DNA from: a virus
DNA length: 64,000 bases
Virus record (IMG/VR): IMGVR_UViG_3300024999_001891
Span: 1 to 64,000 of that record
Reading direction: 5' to 3' (one strand)
The notes under the pieces were generated by a model. The model was not told where the DNA came from, did no database searches, and saw nothing but the letters and a program-made list of their open reading frames with translations. Of the stretch, positions 40,432 through 47,656 are shown in pieces (the stretch's first letter is position 1; every line of letters starts with the position of its first letter). The position numbers and the translations under genes were made by a program.

Positions 40432-41523
40432 ATGATAGTTAATGAAAAAAATAACATGGTGACTATGATCGACAGGAAAAATAGATTTGTCGAGAAGTTT
40501 AATCGTGAGACAGGTTTCTATATTAGATCTGGAGTAATGGACAAAGATGGCAATGACACTGGTGTAGATCCATTTATGAGACAGTTTCCCTCGCTACTGG
40601 ATATTGGAATTATGGGACATTGCAAGAATGCTTTAAGATGTACAGTTGGTTGCTATCAAGGAAAAATGAATAAACCTAATATGTCTCTTGAAAACTTTAA
40701 GAAAATAGTTGATCAATCTAAGGGAAAAGTATTTGAAATGGCATTAGGAGGAAGTGGTAGTCCAAATGAACACGAAGACTTTATCGAAATTCTCAAATAT
40801 GCTAGAGGAAACGGTATTGTGCCTAATTACACTACCTCTGGAATTGATTTAACTGACGAGCAAATTAAAGCTACAAAAGATTTCTGCGGTGCAGTTGCCG
40901 TGAGCCATTATGATCAACCTTACACTTATGACGCAATCAATAGATTTATTGAAGCAGGATGTAAAACTAATATACATTTTGTCTTAGGAAATGATTCCAT
41001 TGATGATGCAATTAGAAGGCTTAAAGAAAATGATTTTACCAAAGGCATTAATGCTGTAATATTTCTTATGTATAAACCAGTTGGTTGTGTAAAAGAAGGA
41101 AATGTTTTAAAATTTGATGATCCAAGAGTTGCAGAATTTTATAATTTAATTGACACTGGAGAGTTTGATTTTAAAGTTGGTTTAGATGCCTGTCATTTAC
41201 CTGCTTTAATGAATTTCTCAAAAAATATAAGTGTTAATTCAGTAACTCCTTGTGACGGGGCGAGTTTTTCTGGATACGTGACTCCTGATTTTAAAATGTT
41301 ACCTTGTTCATTTGATACAGTTACATTAAAATATGCTGTAGATTTAAATGAATATACAATCCAAGAAGCATGGGATAGTGATAAATTTGAGTTATTCAGA
41401 AACTATCATAAAAATAGTTGTTCAGGATGTGCAAATCAAAACGATTGTAGAGGTGGATGTGTCTTGACACAAGAAATAAATAGATTATGTAATAGAAAGG
41501 AGAAAGACATTTATGAAATTTAA
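40432..41523 (+). CDS. Radical SAM/SPASM protein, 363 aa
   Basis: FPSLLDIGIMGHCKNALRC and TVGCYQG hold the cluster with unusual spacing, CX5CX3C rather than CX3CX2C; the final CYQ is typical of one peptide-modifying group. The barrel continues with MALGGSGSP (SAM motif) and AVSHYDQPYTYDAI. The C-terminus is a SPASM-type domain: TPCDGASFSGYVTPDFKMLP with CSF, then NSCSGCANQNDCRGGC. SPASM enzymes modify peptides or proteins through auxiliary iron-sulfur clusters. It overlaps the first TNSSS gene by 11 bases. Confidence 0.87.
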   Translation: MIVNEKNNMVTMIDRKNRFVEKFNRETGFYIRSGVMDKDGNDTGVDPFMRQFPSLLDIGIMGHCKNALRCTVGCYQGKMNKPNMSLENFKKIVDQSKGKVFEMALGGSGSPNEHEDFIEILKYARGNGIVPNYTTSGIDLTDEQIKATKDFCGAVAVSHYDQPYTYDAINRFIEAGCKTNIHFVLGNDSIDDAIRRLKENDFTKGINAVIFLMYKPVGCVKEGNVLKFDDPRVAEFYNLIDTGEFDFKVGLDACHLPALMNFSKNISVNSVTPCDGASFSGYVTPDFKMLPCSFDTVTLKYAVDLNEYTIQEAWDSDKFELFRNYHKNSCSGCANQNDCRGGCVLTQEINRLCNRKEKDIYEI

Positions 41524-41857
41524 GAGTGATTATACTACTAATTCTAGTAGCACATGTTTTACTATTACTAATAAATCTAACAAAGACAAAACTTTGGTTG
41601 ATTTTGTGACAGAAAATCCACAATTGGTTAAAGAATTTGTTGATGAATATCGTGGTGGAGATGATAAATATTTTACCCAAGGAAGAATGTTAATTGATGC
41701 AGAAAAAAGAAGTGAAATATTTCCTGCTAATTCATCTATAAATAGTGGCTATGGAGATGAAGATGGAGATGTATTAGGACATGTATTTGACTATATTCTT
41801 AGAGATGGTGGTAAGTCCGAAAGTTTTGAATGGGAATTCAAGGAATATTGGAGGTAA
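41513..41857 (+). CDS. TNSSS-motif protein 1, 114 aa
   Basis: The N-terminus MKFKSDYTTNSSSTCF is the first of four matching ends in a row. The rest (DFVTENPQLVKEFVDEYRGG and an acidic second half) shares nothing obvious with the other three. It overlaps the radical-SAM/SPASM gene by 11 bases, so the two are co-translated. The shared end looks like a recognition tag or a modified segment. Confidence 0.8.
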   Translation: MKFKSDYTTNSSSTCFTITNKSNKDKTLVDFVTENPQLVKEFVDEYRGGDDKYFTQGRMLIDAEKRSEIFPANSSINSGYGDEDGDVLGHVFDYILRDGGKSESFEWEFKEYWR

Positions 41858-41859
41858 AA

Positions 41860-42144
41860 ATGAAGATTAAAACTGATTATACTACTAACTCGTCTAGCTC
41901 ATCATTTATTTGTACTAAATGTAAAAATTTAATTCATGATTTTGATAACGATGCAGATTATGAAAGGGAAATGTGCGATTCTTGTTATCAAGATTTAAGT
42001 CCAGAAGATAGAAAAAGGTTGGATAATGGCGAAGATATTAATTATAATAAAGTGGAAAGTTATTTGGAGTTTTTATGTCAAAAAATGATTTATGATAAGA
42101 AAGAAATAATGAATAATTATAAAGAGTGGAGGAAGTCACATTGA
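41860..42144 (+). CDS. TNSSS-motif protein 2, 94 aa
   Basis: The start is ATG 41860 behind GGAGG and gives MKIKTDYTTNSSSSSF, in register with the other three proteins. CTKCKNL and CDSCYQD follow as a zinc ribbon, then a charged helical part. It overlaps the next gene by 4 bases. Confidence 0.8.
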   Translation: MKIKTDYTTNSSSSSFICTKCKNLIHDFDNDADYEREMCDSCYQDLSPEDRKRLDNGEDINYNKVESYLEFLCQKMIYDKKEIMNNYKEWRKSH

Positions 42145-42557
42145 AAACACGGTTAGATTTTGTAACAAATAGCTCAAGCAGTTCTTTTATTGCAGTTTTT
42201 GCAAGAATTTCAGATAAATCAAAAGCACAACCAATTATCGAAAAATATGACTATGAGGTTTATACAGGCGAAGAACTTTTAATAGCAATGGGGAATAGAA
42301 TATGGAGTAAATTATTTGAATGGGATTGGGCAGGAGTAGACCTTACTCCTTCAGAAGAATATGTGCAAAAGAATATCACTTCTGAATTCATCTTTTTTAG
42401 TGACAATGAAGATATTGATGAATCGGATGGAGAACCTAATTATGATATTGATACAGATGATTTTTCAGAAGAAACAATGAAAGCAATTGATGCAGTAAAT
42501 AAAGAAAATGGATTTACTGATATCAAATCAGGATTTGGTGCAGGGAGGGATGGTTAA
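42141..42557 (+). CDS. TNSSS-motif protein 3, 138 aa
   Basis: It starts at TTG behind GGAGG with MKTRLDFVTNSSSSSF. The body is acidic (TPSEEYVQKNI, DNEDIDESDGEPNYDIDTDD) with no metal motif. A helix with WSKLFEWDWAG lies in the middle. It ends one base before the fourth gene. Confidence 0.8.
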   Translation: MKTRLDFVTNSSSSSFIAVFARISDKSKAQPIIEKYDYEVYTGEELLIAMGNRIWSKLFEWDWAGVDLTPSEEYVQKNITSEFIFFSDNEDIDESDGEPNYDIDTDDFSEETMKAIDAVNKENGFTDIKSGFGAGRDG

Positions 42558-42917
42558 TTGAAGATACGCTTAGATTATATTACAAATAGTTCTAGTTCAT
42601 CCTATACTTGTATTATTTGTGACAATACGGAGTCTGGAATGAATGTAGGAATGTCTGAATTAGGAATGATTCAATGTGAGAACGGTCATACGATGTGTGA
42701 AGATCATGCAACAGGAGAAATTGATGATACGTATGATTTTCCTGCTGAAAGTTGTCCAGTATGCACATTTGATAATCTTATAGATAAAGATATTTCTAAG
42801 TATCTTTTGAAAAAGTATAATATAAATTTATCCGACCTTAAAACAGAAATGAAGACAATTTTTACTAATTACAATGAATTCGAGCAATATATTATAGTTG
42901 ACAAAAGTATAAAATAA
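42558..42917 (+). CDS. TNSSS-motif protein 4, 119 aa
   Basis: It starts at TTG with MKIRLDYITNSSSSSY. CIICDN, QCENGHTMCEDH and SCPVC then form a RING-like Cys/His zinc pattern, and the C-terminus is helical. Last gene of the unit, followed by a promoter. As in the others, the N-terminal 16 residues are conserved while the body differs. Confidence 0.8.
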   Translation: MKIRLDYITNSSSSSYTCIICDNTESGMNVGMSELGMIQCENGHTMCEDHATGEIDDTYDFPAESCPVCTFDNLIDKDISKYLLKKYNINLSDLKTEMKTIFTNYNEFEQYIIVDKSIK

Positions 42918-42920
42918 TGC

Positions 42921-42949
42921 TTGACACGGGATTAAAATAATGATATACT
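42921..42949 (+). promoter_or_regulatory. Sigma-A-type promoter
   Basis: TTGACA (42921-42926), 17-base spacer ending AAAATAATGA, then TATACT (42944-42949), followed by AAAAGAGTAGTAAA as at the 45452 promoter. Confidence 0.82.
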
Positions 42950-42986
42950 AAAAGAGTAGTAAAACCTATCGCCTCCAACTCTTTAA

Positions 42987-43021
42987 AGAGCAAAATTAAT
43001 CTCGTCAATTAATTTTGCTCT
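42987..43021 (+). terminator. 14-bp hairpin between promoter and vWA gene
   Basis: AGAGCAAAATTAAT (42987-43000) pairs with ATTAATTTTGCTCT (43008-43021); AATAAAAAA follows. It lies inside the leader of the gene it precedes. AAAGAGT (near 42951) can pair with ACTCTTT (near 42979), and the latter overlaps the CTCTTTAAAGAG start of the stem. Two exclusive structures are therefore possible, as in attenuators. Confidence 0.6.
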
Positions 43022-43051
43022 AATAAAAAATAAAAGGAGAAATGAAAAACT

Positions 43052-43846
43052 ATGGGATTATTTGATAAACTATTTGGTAAAAAAACTCAAACTCAAACTC
43101 AAACTCAAACTCAAACTCAAACTCAAACACAGGTAGTAACACCAACAATTTTAACACCTATTATACCAGAGGTAAACAATATTAGAAAACTAGATTTACG
43201 TAAAGAAACTCTTAAAATTTCACTTGTAAAGAATTCAATGGAAAATGTTGTGGCGAGAGTAGCATTAGTTTTGGACAAATCTGGATCAATGGACTATTTA
43301 TATAATAGGGGAGTTGTTCAGTCAGTAGTCGAAAGAATATTACCCATAGGGCTTAAATTTGATAAAGATGATGAGTTAGATGTATGGGTATTTCATAATA
43401 CCTTTAAAAGAATGACTTCTGTTACAGAAAATACATTTCATGACTACGTAAATCGTGAAATTATACCTAAATATGGTTGGGGTGGAACGAGTTATGCACC
43501 TGTAATTAAAGATATTATGAACAGGTATATAATTGAAGAACCATCTGACATTCCGACATTTGTAATATTTATTACAGATGGAAATAATAACGATAAAGAA
43601 GAAACAACAAAAGCTATTATTAAAGCGTCTAATTATAATATTTTCTGGCAATTTATTGGAATTGGACATGAAAAGTTTACGTATCTCAAAGATTTGGATA
43701 CAATGGATGGACGCTTAATCGATAATGCTAATTTCTTTGAGATAAAAGATATTAACAAGATTAATGACGAACAACTCTATGATCTTTTACTGAATGAATA
43801 TCCGTCTTGGGAAAAACTTGCTCTAAAAGCAAAATTAATTAGATAA
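43052..43846 (+). CDS. vWA protein of tellurium-cluster type, 264 aa
   Basis: After a short N-terminal FDKLFGKK comes a (Thr-Gln)8 run, then a vWA domain with the MIDAS motif LVLDKSGSMDYLY, the Thr in GWGGTSYAP and FITDGNNND. The layout fits the vWA proteins of ter operons (TerF/TerY type), which bind partners through a metal. It is followed by TerD and TerC, each with its own promoter or nearby start. Confidence 0.83.
   Translation: MGLFDKLFGKKTQTQTQTQTQTQTQTQVVTPTILTPIIPEVNNIRKLDLRKETLKISLVKNSMENVVARVALVLDKSGSMDYLYNRGVVQSVVERILPIGLKFDKDDELDVWVFHNTFKRMTSVTENTFHDYVNREIIPKYGWGGTSYAPVIKDIMNRYIIEEPSDIPTFVIFITDGNNNDKEETTKAIIKASNYNIFWQFIGIGHEKFTYLKDLDTMDGRLIDNANFFEIKDINKINDEQLYDLLLNEYPSWEKLALKAKLIR
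43085..43126 (+). repeat. Seven perfect ACTCAA units in a coding region
   Basis: The six-base unit repeats seven times without change and then once as ACACAG. It encodes alternating Thr-Gln. Because the unit is six bases, slippage would change linker length without breaking the frame. Confidence 0.9.
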
Positions 43847-43852
43847 GTGTTA

Positions 43853-43881
43853 TTGACAAACTTAAAATAATGTGTTATACT
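43853..43881 (+). promoter_or_regulatory. Sigma-A-type promoter for terD
   Basis: TTGACA (43853-43858), 17-base spacer ending AATAATGTGT, then TATACT (43876-43881). Confidence 0.84.
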
Positions 43882-43922
43882 TACGGAGTAAACAAAATAC
43901 AATAAAAAGGGGAGAAAATTAA

Positions 43923-44498
43923 ATGTCAATTGATTTAGTAAAAGGTCAAAAACTCGACTTAACGAAAGGTACTTCTTTAAAAAATATTAAGGTTGCTCTA
44001 GGATGGGATGCTCAAAAACATGTAGGAAAAGATTTTGATCTAGATGCTTCAGTTTTTTGTTGTAACGAAAAAGGTAAATGTGTAAATGACACTGATTTTA
44101 TTTTTTATAAAAATTTAAAACATCCTTCAGGGGCAATTATTCATACAGGTGATGATAAAACAGGTGAAAATGAAGGCGATGATGAGACGATAATTGTTGA
44201 CTTCTCCAAAATACCAGAAAATATTAGCAAGCTTGACTTTGTAGTAACTATTTACGATGCGTTAGCACGTAGTCAAAATTTTGGACAAGTAAATAATGCG
44301 TATGTTCGTGTATTGGACTCTGATCAAAATGACAAAGAATTACTTCGTTTTGACCTTGGAGAAGATTTCAGCTTAGAGACAGGAGTTTCAGTTTGTGTAA
44401 TTTATCGTAAAGATGGAGAATGGAGATTTCAAGCTGTTGGATCAGGATATAACAATGGTCTTGAGGGATTTTGTAGGGAACATGGTTTAGATGTTTAA
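43923..44498 (+). CDS. terD: TerD-family calcium-binding stress protein
   Basis: The 191-aa product is full length for TerD: KVALGWDAQ, DFDLDASVFCCNEKGK, HTGDDKTGENEGDDE (the acidic calcium loop) and VSVCVIYRKDGEWRFQAVG. TerD proteins bind calcium and lie in operons for tellurite resistance, stress and phage inhibition. It has its own promoter and lies between the vWA and TerC genes. Confidence 0.93.
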   Translation: MSIDLVKGQKLDLTKGTSLKNIKVALGWDAQKHVGKDFDLDASVFCCNEKGKCVNDTDFIFYKNLKHPSGAIIHTGDDKTGENEGDDETIIVDFSKIPENISKLDFVVTIYDALARSQNFGQVNNAYVRVLDSDQNDKELLRFDLGEDFSLETGVSVCVIYRKDGEWRFQAVGSGYNNGLEGFCREHGLDV

Positions 44499-44521
44499 AT
44501 AAAAATAAGGGGGAAAATTAA

Positions 44522-44668
44522 ATGGAAAAGAAAAATAAGGTAAAATTAGTTCATCTTAAAGGTTGTGAAGGTTGTAGTAATAGTTGTCAATTTAAAAGTT
44601 TAAATTCAATTGATGGTGGATTAAAAGAAATATTTTCATGTAATACGGTTAATTTTAAAACATTTTAA
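44522..44668 (+). CDS. Cys peptide, 48 aa
   Basis: AAGGGGG precedes the ATG. HLKGCEGCSNSCQF has Cys at spacing CX2CX3C and FSCN adds a fourth; it may bind zinc or an iron-sulfur cluster. It sits between TerD and TerC. Confidence 0.6.
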   Translation: MEKKNKVKLVHLKGCEGCSNSCQFKSLNSIDGGLKEIFSCNTVNFKTF

Positions 44669-44713
44669 TGTTTAAATTAATTAAAAAAATTACCAAACGA
44701 AAGAGGAAAAGAA

Positions 44714-45448
44714 ATGAATGATTTTTTTACTAATATTTTGCTTAATTTACAGCATTTTAATTTACATGAATTGGGACTAGTAATACAAAGTCCTAAAGAT
44801 ATTTTCCTTATCATGACACTATTTTTTATGGAAATATTTTTGTCCATAGATAATGCTCTTGTTTTGGCAATTATGGTAAAACATTTGCCTCCAAAAGAGC
44901 AAAAGAAAGCATTAAAATATGGAATAGTAGGAGCTTATACTTTTAGGCTAATAGCAATTACGTTGGGTCTGTATCTTGTAAAAATTATGTGGATAAAATT
45001 ATTAGCCGCATTATATTTAGCAAAAATAGTATTTGATTTTTTTAGAAATAAAGACGAAAATCAAAATGGTGTTAAGGACGTCATGGAAAAAAGTTTAATT
45101 GCAACAATTATTTCAGTTGAACTAGCAGACATAGCTTTTAGTGTAGATAGTGTCGTAGCCGCATTTGGTATCTCAGATATTCCTTGGGTTATTGCAATTG
45201 GCGGTATGGTTGGAATTTTGGCAATGCGAGGTATTGCACAATTGTTTGTAAAATTAGTTGCTAAAATTCCTGAGTTAGAAACTACGGCACATGTATTGAT
45301 TGGTATTATTTCCTTAAAGATGTTTTTGGGAGTGTTTAGTATTCATCCTCCAGAGTGGTTATTCTTTGCTACATTAATTAGCACATTTGTCGGGACATTC
45401 TTCGTACATCAATATCGACAAAAAAATATTTCACAAACTGCTAAATAA
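44714..45448 (+). CDS. terC: TerC-family membrane transporter
   Basis: The 244-aa product has about seven membrane helices and the two family motifs with charged residues in helices: EIFLSIDNALVLAIMV near residue 40 and VELADIAFSVDSVVAAFG near 140. TerC proteins export manganese or help load metals to secreted enzymes. With TerD and vWA it forms a small ter set. No TerZ/TerE or TelA gene is visible. Confidence 0.92.
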   Translation: MNDFFTNILLNLQHFNLHELGLVIQSPKDIFLIMTLFFMEIFLSIDNALVLAIMVKHLPPKEQKKALKYGIVGAYTFRLIAITLGLYLVKIMWIKLLAALYLAKIVFDFFRNKDENQNGVKDVMEKSLIATIISVELADIAFSVDSVVAAFGISDIPWVIAIGGMVGILAMRGIAQLFVKLVAKIPELETTAHVLIGIISLKMFLGVFSIHPPEWLFFATLISTFVGTFFVHQYRQKNISQTAK

Positions 45449-45451
45449 AGC

Positions 45452-45480
45452 TTGACAAGTAGTAAATAATGTGTTATACT
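45452..45480 (+). promoter_or_regulatory. Sigma-A-type promoter
   Basis: TTGACA (45452-45457), 17-base spacer ending AATAATGTGT, then TATACT (45475-45480), followed by AAAAGAGTAGTAAA. Confidence 0.84.
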
Positions 45481-45527
45481 AAAAGAGTAGTAAATTTAAA
45501 GTTTAAAGTTAAAAGGAGTTAAAAAAT

Positions 45528-46151
45528 ATGGAAATTACGATTACAAGAGCCTTAGCAGAGAAGAAAATGCTTTTAAAGCGAATCGAAAATGGCACATTGT
45601 CTCTTCAATCTGTAAGCGTATGTACTGGCAAGAAACCTGTCAATGGATTTTCAAGTAATGAAGATTTTGTTAAAAATTCAGATGCAATGTATCAATCTGT
45701 GGTATCTTTAATAGGACGTTTGGAAGCAATTGAAACTGAAGTAGCAAATTCTAATGCAACGACAATGGTTACAATTTGTGAAAAAGAAATGACTGTAGCA
45801 TCGGCAATTAAGCGTAAAACATTGATTAAGCTAGATGAAACGTTGTTACGTAAGATGAAAAATGATTACCAAAGAATGTTAGATCATGTAGAAAAAGAGT
45901 CTTTAAAGTTGCAAGTTAGGTTAGATGATCTTATTACAAAAAGTTTTACTAGCGGAACTCGTCCTAAAGAAGATGATATTCTTGCAATTAGTAGACCATT
46001 TATGGAAGCAAATGAAGTAAAAATGGTAACAATGAGTGGTCTTAAAGAAAAGATTGAAGTAATGGGAAATGAGATTGACGAATTTTTGCTCAATGTAGAT
46101 TTTGCCTTATCGGAATCAAATTCAACTACGAAGATTACAATTCCTGACTAA
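45528..46151 (+). CDS. DIP1984-like helical protein, 207 aa
   Basis: TITRALAEKKMLLKRIENGT at the start, a middle LIGRLEAIETEVANSNATT and VASAIKRKTLIKLDETLL suggest the DIP1984 (septicolysin-like) family, whose role is unknown. The long helices could form a coiled-coil oligomer. The gene directly precedes the structured region. Confidence 0.6.
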   Translation: MEITITRALAEKKMLLKRIENGTLSLQSVSVCTGKKPVNGFSSNEDFVKNSDAMYQSVVSLIGRLEAIETEVANSNATTMVTICEKEMTVASAIKRKTLIKLDETLLRKMKNDYQRMLDHVEKESLKLQVRLDDLITKSFTSGTRPKEDDILAISRPFMEANEVKMVTMSGLKEKIEVMGNEIDEFLLNVDFALSESNSTTKITIPD

Positions 46152-46660
46152 TATAAAGTAATGTTTATTGCTACTTAGTCGAAGATTGTTAAAAGTAAAT
46201 GCCCTTGGGGATTGGGTCAAATCCCTTTAAGAATGTATTTGATAGCTATATCAAATAATTAAAGATGAAGAACTTAGATGATACATCTAAATCTTATAAC
46301 TTTATTTATATTATATAATATGATTGTCAAAGTTTAAAGATTATAAGTTCAAATCTGAAAGATTAATGCTTAAAATTTTTTATGATGAGTTGGATAGAAT
46401 ATTTATCCATCCATCACTCAAGTCTTAATATATTCAAGACTTACAAGTTTTAGCAAATCTTAGAAAAATGGTAAAATGAGGGGTTCATTTATTGCCCTCG
46501 ATGATCACCACTAAGCAGATTAGGTAGCAACCAATTTTGAGAGGATATAGTGAAAACTGTATCCTCCCACTTATCTCAAAAATTAAGGATGTGATGGAAA
46601 AGATTTGATTGTGTAAATAATAATAAAGTAGTGTGTTGGAGAAACAATAATAAAAAATAT
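46152..46660 (+). ncRNA. Probable structured non-coding RNA region
   Basis: No frame here has a start with a ribosome site. Stems are seen at 46208-46212/46221-46225, 46236-46244/46249-46257, 46274-46280/46284-46290, 46392-46396/46404-46408, 46420-46426/46436-46442 and 46478-46482/46495-46499. A two-step stem, 46533-46542 with 46574-46584 enclosing 46543-46550 with 46557-46564, lies near the 3' end. A weak AAAGTAATGT promoter-like block lies at 46157-46166. Large phage RNAs (ROOL, GOLLD) have this size, but I cannot assign the class. Confidence 0.45.
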
Positions 46661-46679
46661 GAAAGAGGTTTTTAATTAA

Positions 46680-47579
46680 TTGAGTGAAGTTACAACAATG
46701 CGTAAGAGTTTAAATCAAGTGAATATTGAGGGTTATGTCAATTCAAACAATCTAGTGCTTAAAACTGATAAAGTTGGCAAAGAGCTTATTACAGGAAGTA
46801 TTGATATTATAGTAGGAGAAAGCAATATTATTCCAGTAGAAGTTTTCTCATATAAGCTTAAAAAAGATGGCACAGAAAATAAGATTTACAAGAGTCTCGT
46901 CACAGTAATGAACGAGTACAAAGATTCAACAATGGTAGATGGTGGATATATAAATGCTGATAAAGTTAATGTCTCAGGTGGAGAAATTCGTGTTAATGAG
47001 TTTCTGACAAAAGAGAAAACAGTAGCAGTTGCGGTCAAATACAATACAAACTTTTTAAACCGTTCGGATGCAGAAGCATTTGCTCCAAAGGCTAATTTTA
47101 AAATTGAAATGATTGTCACTAGTTTGCGCGGTGAAGTCAAAGATGAAGAAGATACTGGTCGTGGTCTGATTGGTGGATATTATGTAGATTATAATGGTGA
47201 CTTGCAACCTATTACTTTAGTAGCAAATGCTAAAAACTGGTCTAAAATGGAAGATAAAATAGAAAAAGGTAGCACAATTATTTTTTGGGGAGATATTGTA
47301 AACTTCTTAAAAACAGAAACAATTACAGTAGAAGCAGATTTTGGAGACGATCAAGAATATATTCGTACAAGAGTTACAAAAGAGCGTTTAATTACGGGTG
47401 CTAAGATTCAAGATGATGATAAAGCATATAATATCGACGATATAAAGGCAGGTATTGCTCGACATGCTGAGAAAATTGAGCAATTAATGACTACTCCAAG
47501 AATTAATGAACAATTGCCTCCTACTACAGAAACGGAAACTAAAGTTGAAACTAAAGAAGAGAAGTTTGAATGGGAATAA
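46680..47579 (+). CDS. SSB-like DNA-binding protein, 299 aa
   Basis: It starts at TTG behind AAAGAGG. A beta-rich region with VNIEGYVNSNNLV, then LVTVMNEYKDSTMVDGGYIN suggests an OB-like fold. The C-terminus is a Thr/Glu/Lys-rich tail ending KFEWE, as acidic tails of single-strand binding proteins do. It lies directly before a Sak4-like ATPase, the usual phage pairing. Family assignment rests on position and tail rather than on a clear motif. Confidence 0.6.
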   Translation: MSEVTTMRKSLNQVNIEGYVNSNNLVLKTDKVGKELITGSIDIIVGESNIIPVEVFSYKLKKDGTENKIYKSLVTVMNEYKDSTMVDGGYINADKVNVSGGEIRVNEFLTKEKTVAVAVKYNTNFLNRSDAEAFAPKANFKIEMIVTSLRGEVKDEEDTGRGLIGGYYVDYNGDLQPITLVANAKNWSKMEDKIEKGSTIIFWGDIVNFLKTETITVEADFGDDQEYIRTRVTKERLITGAKIQDDDKAYNIDDIKAGIARHAEKIEQLMTTPRINEQLPPTTETETKVETKEEKFEWE

Positions 47580-47606
47580 TAAGTATAAAATGATGTATAA
47601 AAGGTT

Positions 47607-47631
47607 TGAGAGTTTATCCTGAAAACTCTCA
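47607..47631 (+). terminator. 9-bp hairpin between SSB-like and Sak4-like genes
   Basis: TGAGAGTTT (47607-47615) pairs with AAACTCTCA (47623-47631). It may reduce read-through into the ATPase gene. Confidence 0.6.
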
Positions 47632-47656
47632 CTTATAATAATAGGAGGTTTATTGT

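Noticed and set aside
43085-43126. CRISPR or tandem non-coding repeat
   Set aside because: Units are six bases without spacers and encode Thr-Gln inside a gene.
46152-46680. Group I intron or tRNA cluster
   Set aside because: No group I core elements, no flanking split gene and no cloverleaf could be drawn; the stems do not fit.
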